This document shows, piece by piece, positions 15,283-24,111 of a stretch of 64,000 nucleotides of DNA. The DNA comes from Pseudobdellovibrio sp031428275. Lineage in GTDB: Bacteria > Bdellovibrionota > Bdellovibrionia > Bdellovibrionales > Bdellovibrionaceae. A program made the translations under genes and the position numbers. The first letter of the stretch is position 1, and the number at the start of each line of letters is the position of its first letter. Location of the stretch: contig JANPPC010000009.1 of NCBI GenBank assembly GCA_031428275.1, forward strand, positions 87,578-151,577, read 5' to 3'. Under the pieces are notes generated by a model. It made no database searches and had not been told where the DNA came from. It was given only the letters and a program-made list of their open reading frames with translations.

Positions 15283-17589
15283 TTACATTTTTTCAAGTCG
15301 TGCGTACTTAGCTACAAACTTCTTGATTGTGTTATCTTGAAATAAAACACTAATTTTTAGATTGTCGCCGGCGCCCTCAGTCGCAAAAATTGATCCGGCT
15401 CCGAAAGTAGGGTGTCGAACGCGCTGACCTTTTTCGTAGCCGCTTGATTTTGTAACTTGAAACGAAGACTCGTCTTGCGAATAATCATCTGAATAGCTGG
15501 TTTGTGCGTAATCATCGAAGCTGTTTTCTTTTTTACCATAGCCTGCCGAACCAAATCGGTTAGCCCCCGCACTAGCAAAGCGGGGAGTGTTACCAGAAAA
15601 CACGGCTGAAGAAAATTCGGTTAATTCTTTTGGAATTTCTTTTAGAAAACGCGATGGCGGATTCATTTGCTCTTGACCCCATACGCGACGAATCTTCGTA
15701 TGAGTCATCCAAAGCTTTTGGCGAGCCCGGGTCATACCAACGTAGGCTAAACGGCGCTCTTCTTCAATATCATCAGGGTTTTCTTGATCGCCTCGGCTTG
15801 ACGGAAATAGGTTTTCTTCGCAGCCGACAATAAAAACGTAAGGGTATTCTAAACCTTTAGAAATATGCATCGTCATCATCGTAATTGAGTTCACTGAACC
15901 GTCTACCTGATCTTGGTCTGATGCTAAGGTCATTTCTTCTAAGTAATTTGATAGAGTCGCTTCTTCACCGCGTTCGTGTTCGAACTGTGCCATGGCATTA
16001 TCGAGCTCTTCTAAGTTTTCAATGCGGGCTTCGGCTTCGGGCGTGTCTTCTTTTTTCAGGTTAGCAACGTATTCAGTTTTCTCTAAGACGATCGAATAAA
16101 ATTGCGAAATACTGAAAGCTTTTTGCTGCGAGATAAGATCTTCGATTAAATCGCTGAAGCGTCTTAATTTTGAAGTTGTGCCTGCATTGAAAGTTTTTTC
16201 GTTGATTGCGATCTGAATCACTTCAAACAATGAAATGCGACGTTCGTTGGCTGTAGCTTCTAAAGTTTCAACGGTTGTTTTACCCAAGCCACGCGCGGGC
16301 ACATTAATAATACGTTTAAGTGCAATGTCGTCGCGAAAGTTCATTGAAAGACGAAGGTAGGCTAAAACGTCTTTAACCTCAGCGCGTTCGTAGAAACGAA
16401 TGCCACCAATTAAACGATAAGGTAGGGCCAAAGCACGTAACTGTTCTTCTAAAACGCGTGACTGCGCATTCGTGCGGTAAAAAATAGCGTAATCATTCAG
16501 ATTACTTTCGCCTGAATCAGTCATACCTTGAATCTGTTTCGCGACAAAACGAGCTTCATCGTATTCGTTGCGTTCTTCGCGCACCTGAATCAGCGCGCCA
16601 TTTGGGTTGCTCGTAAATAATGTTTTTTCTTTACGTTGGGTATTATTTGCAATGACTTTTGTAGCCGCGGTTACGATATTACTGGTCGAGCGGTAATTCT
16701 CTTCAAGTTTGACGATGACTGCTTCGGGAAAGTCTTTTTCGAAGTCTAAGATATTTGTTATATCGGCTCCGCGCCACGAATAAATAGACTGATCTTCATC
16801 ACCAACCACACATAAATTACGGTGAGCTTTCGCTAGTAGCTGCACCAATAAATACTGAATGTGATTTGTATCTTGATACTCGTCGACCATAATGTAACGA
16901 AATTTATTTTGATACTGCTCTAGTAGCGCCGGATACATTCTAAATAGTTCGTATGTCTTAACCAGTAAATCATCGAAGTCGACGGCATTAGCTCGCTTCA
17001 TCTCTTCTTCGTATCGCGTGTACACTTCTAGTGATTTCGGATCCATTGTGAACATCGCCGATTTGCTGCTAGACTTCAGGGCTTCTGGTAGTAAGCCCTT
17101 CATCTTCGCACCGCCAATGCGCGATTGAAAGTTTTTAGCAGGAAACATTTTATCATTAATGTCTAATGCGCCCATCACGCGTTTAATCATCGCCAGCTGG
17201 TCGCCTGAATCGTAAATGGTAAATGGTTTTTTATAATCTAAAAGATCAATATGTTTTCTTAAGATGCGTACGCAAAAGGAGTGAAATGTACTAACCCACA
17301 TATCGCGCGTAACCGGAATATCTAAGTCACTTAACAATTTGTAAATTCGGTGTTCCATTTCTTTTGCGGCTTTATTCGTAAACGTAACGCAAAGAATTTC
17401 ATCGGTAGAACCCGCACCCGAGGCAACGATGTTAGCCATTCGGTGAGTTAACACACGCGTCTTTCCAGATCCGGCTCCGGCAAGAATTAATACAGGACCG
17501 TCTAAAGTTTCGACGGCTTTTTTCTGAGGCGGATTTAATTGGTGTGTAATGGTTTCATGTGAATTCATTGAACCCACATAAATACCCAT
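15283..17589 (-). CDS. pcrA: UvrD/PcrA-type DNA helicase
   Basis: A 768-aa SF1A helicase. Visible motifs: Q-motif region LNPPQKKAV, Walker A GAGSGKTRVLTHR, FTNKAAKEM, DEYQDTN (Walker B), GDEDQSIYSWRGA, ENYRS, RLIGGIRFYERAEVKD, TMHISKGLEY and VGMTRARQ. The C-terminus has the PcrA-type Tudor-like segment (KGQRVRHPTFGAGSIFATEG) that binds RNA polymerase in PcrA. It unwinds DNA 3' to 5' in nucleotide excision and mismatch repair and at stalled forks. The start is ATG 17589 or, seven codons in, ATG 17568 (MNSHETITHQ); neither has a strong ribosome site. It converges with the small barrel gene. Confidence 0.95.
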   Translation of the reverse strand: MGIYVGSMNSHETITHQLNPPQKKAVETLDGPVLILAGAGSGKTRVLTHRMANIVASGAGSTDEILCVTFTNKAAKEMEHRIYKLLSDLDIPVTRDMWVSTFHSFCVRILRKHIDLLDYKKPFTIYDSGDQLAMIKRVMGALDINDKMFPAKNFQSRIGGAKMKGLLPEALKSSSKSAMFTMDPKSLEVYTRYEEEMKRANAVDFDDLLVKTYELFRMYPALLEQYQNKFRYIMVDEYQDTNHIQYLLVQLLAKAHRNLCVVGDEDQSIYSWRGADITNILDFEKDFPEAVIVKLEENYRSTSNIVTAATKVIANNTQRKEKTLFTSNPNGALIQVREERNEYDEARFVAKQIQGMTDSGESNLNDYAIFYRTNAQSRVLEEQLRALALPYRLIGGIRFYERAEVKDVLAYLRLSMNFRDDIALKRIINVPARGLGKTTVETLEATANERRISLFEVIQIAINEKTFNAGTTSKLRRFSDLIEDLISQQKAFSISQFYSIVLEKTEYVANLKKEDTPEAEARIENLEELDNAMAQFEHERGEEATLSNYLEEMTLASDQDQVDGSVNSITMMTMHISKGLEYPYVFIVGCEENLFPSSRGDQENPDDIEEERRLAYVGMTRARQKLWMTHTKIRRVWGQEQMNPPSRFLKEIPKELTEFSSAVFSGNTPRFASAGANRFGSAGYGKKENSFDDYAQTSYSDDYSQDESSFQVTKSSGYEKGQRVRHPTFGAGSIFATEGAGDNLKISVLFQDNTIKKFVAKYARLEKM

Positions 17590-17655
17590 AAAAATTGAGA
17601 TTTTCGACGAAATACTCTATGTTTAACGCAGTCCAATATAGCACTCGGGGGAGTC

Positions 17656-18975
17656 ATGCTAGGGGTTTCAAAAGCACAAATTATTTTTGTTATGTTTGCC
17701 TTTCTGGCGACATCTTGTGATCGGAAATCGGCCGTGCAACAGGCAACTGGCGACGTACAAGTACAAATAGGTGTTCAAACATCAGCCAATGATTATTCGT
17801 TACAAAAAGTGAATTTAACTGGAATTAGCGACCTGAAAGAAGTTGCGGGCCGTTACGCAAAATTTTTCTATTCACCGGGCGCGCAAGATAATCAGCTGAT
17901 AGGTTCCGCTCCGCGCGCAAACTTTATCCGTGTGGGTTCATTTTTTGTTCCGACCGATTTGATTTCGATGCAGATGGCGACGATTTATTATCACATGCAG
18001 AGACTTGCATTGTTTGATGAGTTGGTCGGCGCGCGTGGCCTTCATCAATGGCCGCGTTCAGTTGGGATAGAGACTCAGATAATCGACGAAGACGGGGCTT
18101 CACTTAACAATGCTTTTTATAACGGGCAAACCGATTCAATGATGTTCGTACCATTTACCAATCCAGAACTTCCGATCGCGATGAATGCCGGTATTATCGC
18201 GCACGAACATTTTCATTCTTTGTTTTACAAGATAGTCATGCGTCCAGCGGTCGAAGCTAAGAAAATTCGTTCAAATCGAACTTCGTTACACGCCGAAGAG
18301 CGTGCGCGCGACAAGGCGATCTTGTTCGAAAAGCCAATCAAAATGCAAAATCAAGAAGTGACAGTGGCCGAGCGTGCGCAGTTATTTAACGAGACCTACC
18401 TGCGCGGAATGAATGAAGGCTTGGCTGACTTTTGGGGATGGTTATACACAAGCGATGCTGAGTTTATTCGTTGGTCGTTACCGGCCATGACTGAATCACG
18501 TAGTTTAAACCTACCCGAAGATTCTTATGGTTATTACGAAACAAATGGTAATCTTACTTCCCGCGTGAGTTCTCACCTGGCTGGTTCGACAAATGTGCGC
18601 GTAGGCTTAGCCAAGTACGCCTACACGATAGCGACGCCTTATGCGCGTTTTTTAAAGCAGTTTACGGTTATGCAAGCTGATAATAAAGCTATAAGCATTG
18701 ACGAGGCTAAAACTAAAATGGCTTCAATCGTTCTTAGCTATATCAAAAGTCTCGGGGCGCAGTTTGTAAGTTTAAAAGCAGAAGAAACTCTACATACGGG
18801 TTCACTTTTTAATTTTGTTGCCGAGCAGATGCAAAAAGAAAAAAGCAATCTAAGTCTAGACACGAAAGATTGCGAATTTTTATTGAAATATATAAACAAA
18901 GAAGTAACTGAAGATAAAAAAATTAACGTCTGCGATACGCAGACCGAAACTGTCACAATTTTAAATAATCGATGA
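17656..18975 (+). CDS. Lipoprotein zinc metallopeptidase-like protein
   Basis: 439 aa with a lipoprotein signal (IIFVMFAFLATSC, lipobox ATSC). The central AGIIAHEHFHSLFY contains HExxH (HEHFH) and ~75 residues later NEGLADFWGWLY supplies the third ligand Glu of a gluzincin (thermolysin-like) zinc site. This makes it a probable periplasm- or surface-facing protease. The next gene overlaps its stop by 4 bases and encodes a barrel-like protein, suggesting the two act together at the outer membrane (inference). Start ATG 17656 follows CGGGGGAGTC, a usable Shine-Dalgarno. Confidence 0.75.
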   Translation: MLGVSKAQIIFVMFAFLATSCDRKSAVQQATGDVQVQIGVQTSANDYSLQKVNLTGISDLKEVAGRYAKFFYSPGAQDNQLIGSAPRANFIRVGSFFVPTDLISMQMATIYYHMQRLALFDELVGARGLHQWPRSVGIETQIIDEDGASLNNAFYNGQTDSMMFVPFTNPELPIAMNAGIIAHEHFHSLFYKIVMRPAVEAKKIRSNRTSLHAEERARDKAILFEKPIKMQNQEVTVAERAQLFNETYLRGMNEGLADFWGWLYTSDAEFIRWSLPAMTESRSLNLPEDSYGYYETNGNLTSRVSSHLAGSTNVRVGLAKYAYTIATPYARFLKQFTVMQADNKAISIDEAKTKMASIVLSYIKSLGAQFVSLKAEETLHTGSLFNFVAEQMQKEKSNLSLDTKDCEFLLKYINKEVTEDKKINVCDTQTETVTILNNR

Positions 18976-19580
18976 AAATATTAACGATCGGCCTTATTTT
19001 ATTTATGACGGTCAGCGGTTTTGCCGCCGAAAAGCCCTTCGACCAAGCGACCGACGCTGCTCGCTTAGATATTATGCTACTGCAGATTCAGTTTCGCTAC
19101 GAAGACTCGGTCGAACAAAGTCGTCAGTTGCAGAATTACAAAGGTCTTTTAGATATACCTATCCTTGAATTGAACTTAGCTTACCAGATTAATAACTTCC
19201 GCTTTAGCTTAGGCCACAGTTACCAGTTTGAAAAAACGGGTAACAAGAGTTTAGAAATTCGTCGTTCAACTGACGAGTTTTTGCTGGGGTCTGGTTACCG
19301 AGTGTTACATATTGAATCGCCTGACAAAAATATGGCGCTCGATCTATTTGCTCAGGTTTTTGCGGGCGTCACCCAAACTCAAGTTGAAACAAAGTTAGTG
19401 GGTGTAAGTTCTAAATCAAAATCTAACCCAGATTCAGTCTTTGCTGCCGGGATGTCTGCTGTCGGTCGCTATAAGTATGCGGTGGTTGAGGGTGACGTGA
19501 AGTATATTAACTCGGCCAACATGAACCCCCAGTACGTACCGGCTTTTACGGTACGAGCGGGCGGTTGTATTTACTTTTAA
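18972..19580 (+). CDS. Small beta-barrel-like envelope protein
   Basis: 202 aa with a signal peptide (MKILTIGLILFMTVSGFAAE) and a series of amphipathic strands (LDIPILELNLAYQINNFRFSLGHSYQFE, MALDLFAQVFAGVTQT, VRAGGCIYF), ending in an aromatic residue. Its ATG lies inside the stop of the metallopeptidase gene (ATGA), so they are coupled. The stop abuts the stop of the convergent SPOR gene with no gap. Outer-membrane location is inferred; function unknown. Confidence 0.65.
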   Translation: MKILTIGLILFMTVSGFAAEKPFDQATDAARLDIMLLQIQFRYEDSVEQSRQLQNYKGLLDIPILELNLAYQINNFRFSLGHSYQFEKTGNKSLEIRRSTDEFLLGSGYRVLHIESPDKNMALDLFAQVFAGVTQTQVETKLVGVSSKSKSNPDSVFAAGMSAVGRYKYAVVEGDVKYINSANMNPQYVPAFTVRAGGCIYF

Positions 19581-20327
19581 CTACTTCTGAACTTTCTGAA
19601 CGAATGCTGAAGCTAGCTGAGTTTTCTCTAGGAAGTCTTTTCTGTAATCTTGTGCTTCTTTAACTGAACCAAATAATCCTACATTAACGCGAAACCATGT
19701 TTGCCCGTTAACTTGAGCCGGTACTAAAGAAGTTTTAAAACCTTTCGCTAAAAGATCTTTAGTCATTTTCTGCGCTTCAACTTCAGTCGGAAACGAACCG
19801 ACTTGCACGGTGAAGTGCATAGGTACGATCTCTTTATTAGCTGGAATACTTGCCGGAACACGGTTTTCAATTTCCATTTTTCTTAAATTCTCGGCCGCGT
19901 TTGCTATCAATGTTTTTGGAGTCGCTTTTGCTACCGCCGCTTTGTTTACTGTGGCCGCTACAGATTTAATTTCTTTTTCACCATGCTCAGAGACCGTCGA
20001 GATCAAAGACTCGTCGGCACTGACTTGCGCGTCTTCAGCGGCGAACTCTTCGGCGATCTTAGCCACTTCAGAATCGGTTAAGGTTGTTTCTTTAGTGGCT
20101 GTTGTTGCGGTGCCTAATGCCTTTTCGGCTTCAGTCGTTGATTCGGCCGAGGTCGCAAACTCTTGATGCTCAGATGCGACCGCGCGACTTGCGGGCTCTA
20201 GTTGTGCCAGCTTGTGCTGGTTATCAGAAAACATTTTACCGGTGAAGATTCCTATGCAAAACGCAAGAATCGCAACCGTAAAAACTAGAGCTAATTTGAT
20301 CATCGTGTTCGTCTTTTGACTCATCAT
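19581..20327 (-). CDS. SPOR-domain cell-division/envelope protein (FtsN-like)
   Basis: 248 aa: a short cytoplasmic start, one transmembrane helix (LALVFTVAILAFCIGIFTG), a long Ala/Glu/Thr-rich periplasmic linker, and a C-terminal SPOR domain (MHFTVQVGSFPTEVEAQKMTKDL..., TWFRVNVGLFGSVKEAQDYRKD). SPOR domains bind denuded peptidoglycan at the division septum; this layout is that of FtsN and DedD-type proteins. The low similarity of the linker prevents a firm FtsN call. GCGAGGCC lies before the first of two adjacent ATGs. Confidence 0.85.
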   Translation of the reverse strand: MMSQKTNTMIKLALVFTVAILAFCIGIFTGKMFSDNQHKLAQLEPASRAVASEHQEFATSAESTTEAEKALGTATTATKETTLTDSEVAKIAEEFAAEDAQVSADESLISTVSEHGEKEIKSVAATVNKAAVAKATPKTLIANAAENLRKMEIENRVPASIPANKEIVPMHFTVQVGSFPTEVEAQKMTKDLLAKGFKTSLVPAQVNGQTWFRVNVGLFGSVKEAQDYRKDFLEKTQLASAFVQKVQK

Positions 20328-20409
20328 GGCCTCGCAAAATAAAATGTGTTACCGACTTCTTCTAGTGTAGCCTATAGACGAAAAAATGGTCAATTCGGAG
20401 TAAAAAATT

Positions 20410-21213
20410 ATGAAAAAGTCTAGGTACACGTCCGCATTAGAAGCCGTAAAAATGGGTCGAGCCTGTTTATTGGGATATTTTGGAAAAATTAACCAAATTG
20501 AAGTGAAAGAAAAAGCCGGTCTAGTTAGTGAAGCCGATCGCGAATGCGAAATACTAATGAAGAACTACTTGGCAAAATACCACCCCGAAATCGATTTTTT
20601 AGGTGAAGAAACGAGCCACCTCAATCACATCGATTCTTTTAAGTCGACTCGTGGCGCGCGTTGGATTTTAGATCCCTTAGACGGTACGACAAACTATATT
20701 CACCAATTTCCGATTTTTTGCATCTCGTTAGCCCTCGAAGTTGATGGTGAAATTGAAATTGGGATTATCGATATGCCCGTCTTGAATCAAACTTGGACGG
20801 CCGTTAAAGGGGAAGGAACTTTCTGTAACGGAGTAAAGGTTTCAGTTTCTAAGACCGAAAAATTCGCGGACGCCCTTTTATCGACTGGTTTCTTCGCAGA
20901 AGAACCGGCTTATTTAGATGAACAACTTGAGATTTTTTCAAAGTTAGTTCGTATCGCGCGTGGCATTCGTCGGCCAGGCGCTGCGGCCTACGATTTAGCT
21001 TTAGTAAGTTCGGGCGTTTTTGACCTTTTCTGGGAGAAAAATTTAAAACCTTGGGATACAGCCGCCGGAAAACTATTGGTTCAAGAGGCTGGCGGAATTT
21101 GCCGCACCTACGAAGGAGACCCGTATTCACCCTTCAATAAAAGTATCGTGGCGGGAAATCCGGTTTTAGTAGAATGTTTTTTAAATGAAATTCGCGATTT
21201 ACGTAAAAAATAA
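20410..21213 (+). CDS. Inositol monophosphatase family protein (SuhB-like)
   Basis: A 267-aa Mg-dependent phosphatase with the full IMPase signature: LGEETS, WILDPLDGTTNYIHQFP and, near the C-terminus, LKPWDTAAGKLLVQEAGG. Members hydrolyse inositol-1-phosphate or similar sugar phosphates; the E. coli SuhB branch also assists rRNA transcription antitermination. Cytoplasmic. The upstream CGGAGTAAAAAATT provides GGAG 8 bases from the ATG. Divergent from the SPOR gene. Confidence 0.9.
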   Translation: MKKSRYTSALEAVKMGRACLLGYFGKINQIEVKEKAGLVSEADRECEILMKNYLAKYHPEIDFLGEETSHLNHIDSFKSTRGARWILDPLDGTTNYIHQFPIFCISLALEVDGEIEIGIIDMPVLNQTWTAVKGEGTFCNGVKVSVSKTEKFADALLSTGFFAEEPAYLDEQLEIFSKLVRIARGIRRPGAAAYDLALVSSGVFDLFWEKNLKPWDTAAGKLLVQEAGGICRTYEGDPYSPFNKSIVAGNPVLVECFLNEIRDLRKK

Positions 21214-21316
21214 CCTCAAATTTTACCGCTAATATTCAGGTCTTGCTCTACTTAGAGCTAGTCGTGTTGCCGTCATAAACCTAACAGGACCAGTCAGCTT
21301 TATAACCTATTTTTTC

Positions 21317-21331
21317 CTAGACCAGGTCTAG
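21317..21331. promoter_or_regulatory. Operator-like palindrome upstream of the flagellar operon
   Basis: CTAGACC-A-GGTCTAG is a perfect 7-1-7 inverted repeat, about 70 bases upstream of the candidate sigma-54 promoter and 150 bases before fliL. The position suits an enhancer-type binding site for an activator of sigma-54, or a housekeeping regulator. No regulator can be named from sequence. Confidence 0.4.
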
Positions 21332-21401
21332 TTCGGGCCGTGGAAGTTCATTTTTTTGACGATGGTGTCATATCGCTACAGGATCTCGACCGAAGTTCAG
21401 T

Positions 21402-21417
21402 TGGCATTTGTGTTGCT
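21402..21417 (+). promoter_or_regulatory. Sigma-54-like promoter of the flagellar operon
   Basis: TGGCAT-N5-TTGCT matches the -24/-12 consensus TGGCAC-N5-TTGCW in all but one position with exact spacing. Transcription would begin near 21427, leaving a ~58-base leader before fliL. A perfect-consensus sigma-54 site elsewhere in the window (60990-61005) supports use of this sigma factor. Confidence 0.55.
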
Positions 21418-21484
21418 CTCTTTATTCATGGAATCAAAGTCTCGAAATTTTTTGATCCTACAGCAATGAATCAAGGAGGATGAA

Positions 21485-22015
21485 TTGGCTGACGAAAAAG
21501 CATCAACAGAAGCAGCACCCGCAGCAGCCGCTCCCGCAGGACAAAAGCCTTATTTACTAATCGCACTCGTCGTCATCAATATGGTCGTCGTCGGTTTCGT
21601 CGGTTTTATGGTTTGGAAATCTCGCAAGACCGAGCAAGCTAAACCAGGCATAGAACAAGTCATCGACGGTGAAAATAAGACTCAGCACGAAGAAGAAAAT
21701 AAAGTTGAAGAAGTGGGTAAAGTCATACCTCTCGAGACCTTTATTGTTAATTTAGCAGGGTCTAAAGGTCGTAAAGTTTTAAAAGTGAATATGGAATTAG
21801 AAGTTAAGGGCCAAGAGATCATTCAAGAAATTGATAACCGTAAAGCTCAAATTCGCGATTTTATTATCATTATTCTTTCTAGTAAAAGCTACGAAGAAGT
21901 TTCTACCAAAGAAGGTAAAGATTCACTTCGCAATGAAATCAAAGACAACGTTAACTCTTTCTTAAGTAAGGGAAAGATCATGAACGTTTACTTCACTGAA
22001 CTCATTTACAACTAA
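21485..22015 (+). CDS. fliL: Flagellar basal-body protein FliL
   Basis: 176 aa: an Ala-rich cytoplasmic start, one transmembrane helix (YLLIALVVINMVVVGFVGFMVW), a charged linker and a periplasmic domain (VIPLETFIVNLAGSKGRKVLKVNMELEV...). FliL surrounds the stator and supports torque. It starts with TTG at 21485, set by a strong AAGGAGGA just upstream; the ATG inside that Shine-Dalgarno is out of frame. First gene of the flagellar export operon. Confidence 0.93.
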   Translation: MADEKASTEAAPAAAAPAGQKPYLLIALVVINMVVVGFVGFMVWKSRKTEQAKPGIEQVIDGENKTQHEEENKVEEVGKVIPLETFIVNLAGSKGRKVLKVNMELEVKGQEIIQEIDNRKAQIRDFIIIILSSKSYEEVSTKEGKDSLRNEIKDNVNSFLSKGKIMNVYFTELIYN

Positions 22016-22062
22016 TTAATTTGTTAACTGATCGACCTCAGGTCGAATAAGGGGTACTTCGA

Positions 22063-23058
22063 GTGAATCAAATTCTATCGCAAAGTGAAGATGATGCTCT
22101 GCTAGCCGCCGTTACCGACGGAGAAGTGAGAACTTCAGAGCTAGGGTCGAATGCTAAAAATCTTACGGAAGATACTCGAAATATTATTTCGTACGACTTA
22201 ACCAGCCAAGATCGTATTATTCGCGGACGTCTACCGCAGCTTGAAGTTATTTACGAGAAATTCATGCGTTCGTTTCGCGTATCTTTATCGTCGGCTTTAC
22301 GCAAAATAGCCTCGATCACCTTAACTTCGACTGAATTCTTAAAGTTTGGTGAATTCATCAATACGTTACCTATCCCCACATGTATGAGCGTTCTACGTTT
22401 TAATAACTTACGTGGGTCGGCACTTTTTGTAATCGAGGCAAAACTTGCCTACGCCTTAGTAGATTCATTTTTTGGCGGAGCAGATCGCCCCTATGCAAAG
22501 TTAGAAAATAAAGAGTTCACGCCCATCGAACTTCAAATCGTCAAAAAAGTTGTCGAATTAGCAATTAACGATCTTGAACAATCTTGGTCGACAATTGAAA
22601 AAATCGGTTGTTCGTTTCAAAGAACCGAGATCAATCCACAGTTCGTCGGTATTGTGCCTCCAACCGATGTTGTGATCGCGTCTACTTTTGACGTTGAACT
22701 AGAACAAGCTTCGGGCACCATTTCGATCGTTATTCCGTACTCAACAATCGAGCCTATTAAACAAAAGCTATCGACGGGTTTCCAGGTCGAATCGGATCAA
22801 ACCGATAAAAAACTTTGGACTTCAATTATTAAAGAGCAGCTTTTAGAAACGGATGTAGATATTAAAGTTAATCTAGGTGAAACCGAAATTAAGCTTAAAG
22901 ATCTAATGACGTTAAAAGTAGGCGATATTATTCCGTTGACGCAAGATTCATCAGGCGAACTTGATGTGCAAGTTGAAAATGTGAAGAAGTTCAAAGGCTA
23001 TTACGGTGTACATCACGGTACGGTCGCTATGCAAATTACAAAACAAATCGAAAAGTAA
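22063..23058 (+). CDS. fliM: Flagellar motor switch protein FliM
   Basis: 331 aa with GTG start. The N-terminal LSQSEDDALLAAV is the CheY-P binding motif (consensus LSQxEIDALL). The middle domain is CheC-like (FMRSFRVSLSSALRKIA..., GSALFVIEAKLAYALVDSFFGG), and the C-terminus is a SpoA domain (VNLGETEIKLKDLMTLKVGDIIPL). FliM forms the C-ring and sets rotation direction. AAGGGG lies ~9 bases upstream. Confidence 0.96.
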   Translation: MNQILSQSEDDALLAAVTDGEVRTSELGSNAKNLTEDTRNIISYDLTSQDRIIRGRLPQLEVIYEKFMRSFRVSLSSALRKIASITLTSTEFLKFGEFINTLPIPTCMSVLRFNNLRGSALFVIEAKLAYALVDSFFGGADRPYAKLENKEFTPIELQIVKKVVELAINDLEQSWSTIEKIGCSFQRTEINPQFVGIVPPTDVVIASTFDVELEQASGTISIVIPYSTIEPIKQKLSTGFQVESDQTDKKLWTSIIKEQLLETDVDIKVNLGETEIKLKDLMTLKVGDIIPLTQDSSGELDVQVENVKKFKGYYGVHHGTVAMQITKQIEK

Positions 23059-23083
23059 GTAACAAGAATTATAAGGGGATCTC

Positions 23084-23434
23084 ATGGCAAACGACGCAGC
23101 AGATAATATGGACGACCAAATCGAACAAATCGCAAAAGTATCTGAAGTTAAATCGGGTGGCGGCGGAGTAAAAGATCGTAATTTAGATTTGATCTTAGAT
23201 ATTCCGTTGAAACTAACGGTCGAGCTAGGTCGCACAAAAATGCCAGTCAGCGAGCTGCTGAATTTAACTCAAGGTTCAGTAATCGAATTAGCTAAACTAG
23301 CCGGTGAGCCAATGGAAGTTTTAGTGAATGATAAATTAATCGCGCGCGGTGAGGCCGTGGTGGTGAATGAAAAATTTGGTGTTCGCTTAACAGATATTAT
23401 TTCTCCTTCAGAGCGAATTGAGCATTTGAAATGA
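23084..23434 (+). CDS. fliN: Flagellar motor switch protein FliN
   Basis: 116 aa; residues ~40-116 are a SpoA domain (LDLILDIPLKLTVELGRTKM, LLNLTQGSVIELAKLAGEPMEVLVNDKLIARGEAVVVNEKFGVRLTDII). The acidic/Gly-rich N-terminal 40 residues are an extension. FliN forms the lower C-ring and docks the export apparatus. AAGGGG lies before the ATG; the stop overlaps fliO by 4 bases. Confidence 0.96.
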   Translation: MANDAADNMDDQIEQIAKVSEVKSGGGGVKDRNLDLILDIPLKLTVELGRTKMPVSELLNLTQGSVIELAKLAGEPMEVLVNDKLIARGEAVVVNEKFGVRLTDIISPSERIEHLK

Positions 23435-24111
23435 TGAAAATACTTTTTTGTATTTTATTATTAGTAAATTTTTCGGCCTACGCGGCAGAAGAAACTGCAA
23501 ATGCTGCGCCCGCCGCTGTTGAGGCAGCTACTGCAGCTACTGAAGCGGTCGCGCCGACTATGACGATGACTAAAGCAGCCGAGGCCAAGTTAGCTGAAGA
23601 TCAGATTCCCCTTAATATCGCCGCTGATAAAAAAGTTGCTGAGGCAGGTGGTTCGTCGACACGTTTAATCTTTACGGTATTTGTTCTATTTACTTTACTA
23701 GCAACCGCTTACTATTTTGTACGCAAGTATAAAGGTTCTAATAAAATCAATAAATCAAATATGCAGATCAAAGTACTTTCGCAGCATTATTTGGGGCCCA
23801 AAAAAAGCTTAGCGATTATTCGTGTATCTGGTGAATCCATATTGATTGGTATAACCGATACAAATATTTCGATGATTAAGTCTTTATCTTTGATTGACGA
23901 TGAAGTTCCGGCGGAAGCCCCGCAGAATTTTTCTGATGCGTTATCAAACGAAGGATCAAAGCAAAGCGACTTGCGCGCAGCATCTACACAAAATAGTCAG
24001 AACTCAGCAACGCGCAAGCCAATGGTTGATGAACTAGACGAAGAGTTCTCGTTTTCGGGAGTAAAAGATTCTGTATCAAAAAAAATTAAATCGATGAGGA
24101 GCTTTTCGTGA
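23431..24111 (+). CDS. fliO: Flagellar export protein FliO
   Basis: 226 aa with an apparent signal peptide (ILFCILLLVNFSAYAAE), an Ala-rich periplasmic segment, a transmembrane helix (LIFTVFVLFTLLATAYYFV) and a cytoplasmic FliO domain (IKVLSQHYLGPKKSLAIIRVSGESILIGITDTNISMI). FliO assists assembly of the FliP core. Assigned from position between fliN and fliP and the conserved LGPKKSLAIIRV segment. Overlaps both neighbours by 4 bases. Confidence 0.88.
   Translation: MMKILFCILLLVNFSAYAAEETANAAPAAVEAATAATEAVAPTMTMTKAAEAKLAEDQIPLNIAADKKVAEAGGSSTRLIFTVFVLFTLLATAYYFVRKYKGSNKINKSNMQIKVLSQHYLGPKKSLAIIRVSGESILIGITDTNISMIKSLSLIDDEVPAEAPQNFSDALSNEGSKQSDLRAASTQNSQNSATRKPMVDELDEEFSFSGVKDSVSKKIKSMRSFS

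Noticed and set aside
21339..21483. A short frame from GTG running into the fliL ribosome site
   Set aside because: No ribosome site; it spans the sigma-54-like promoter, so it is more likely non-coding leader.
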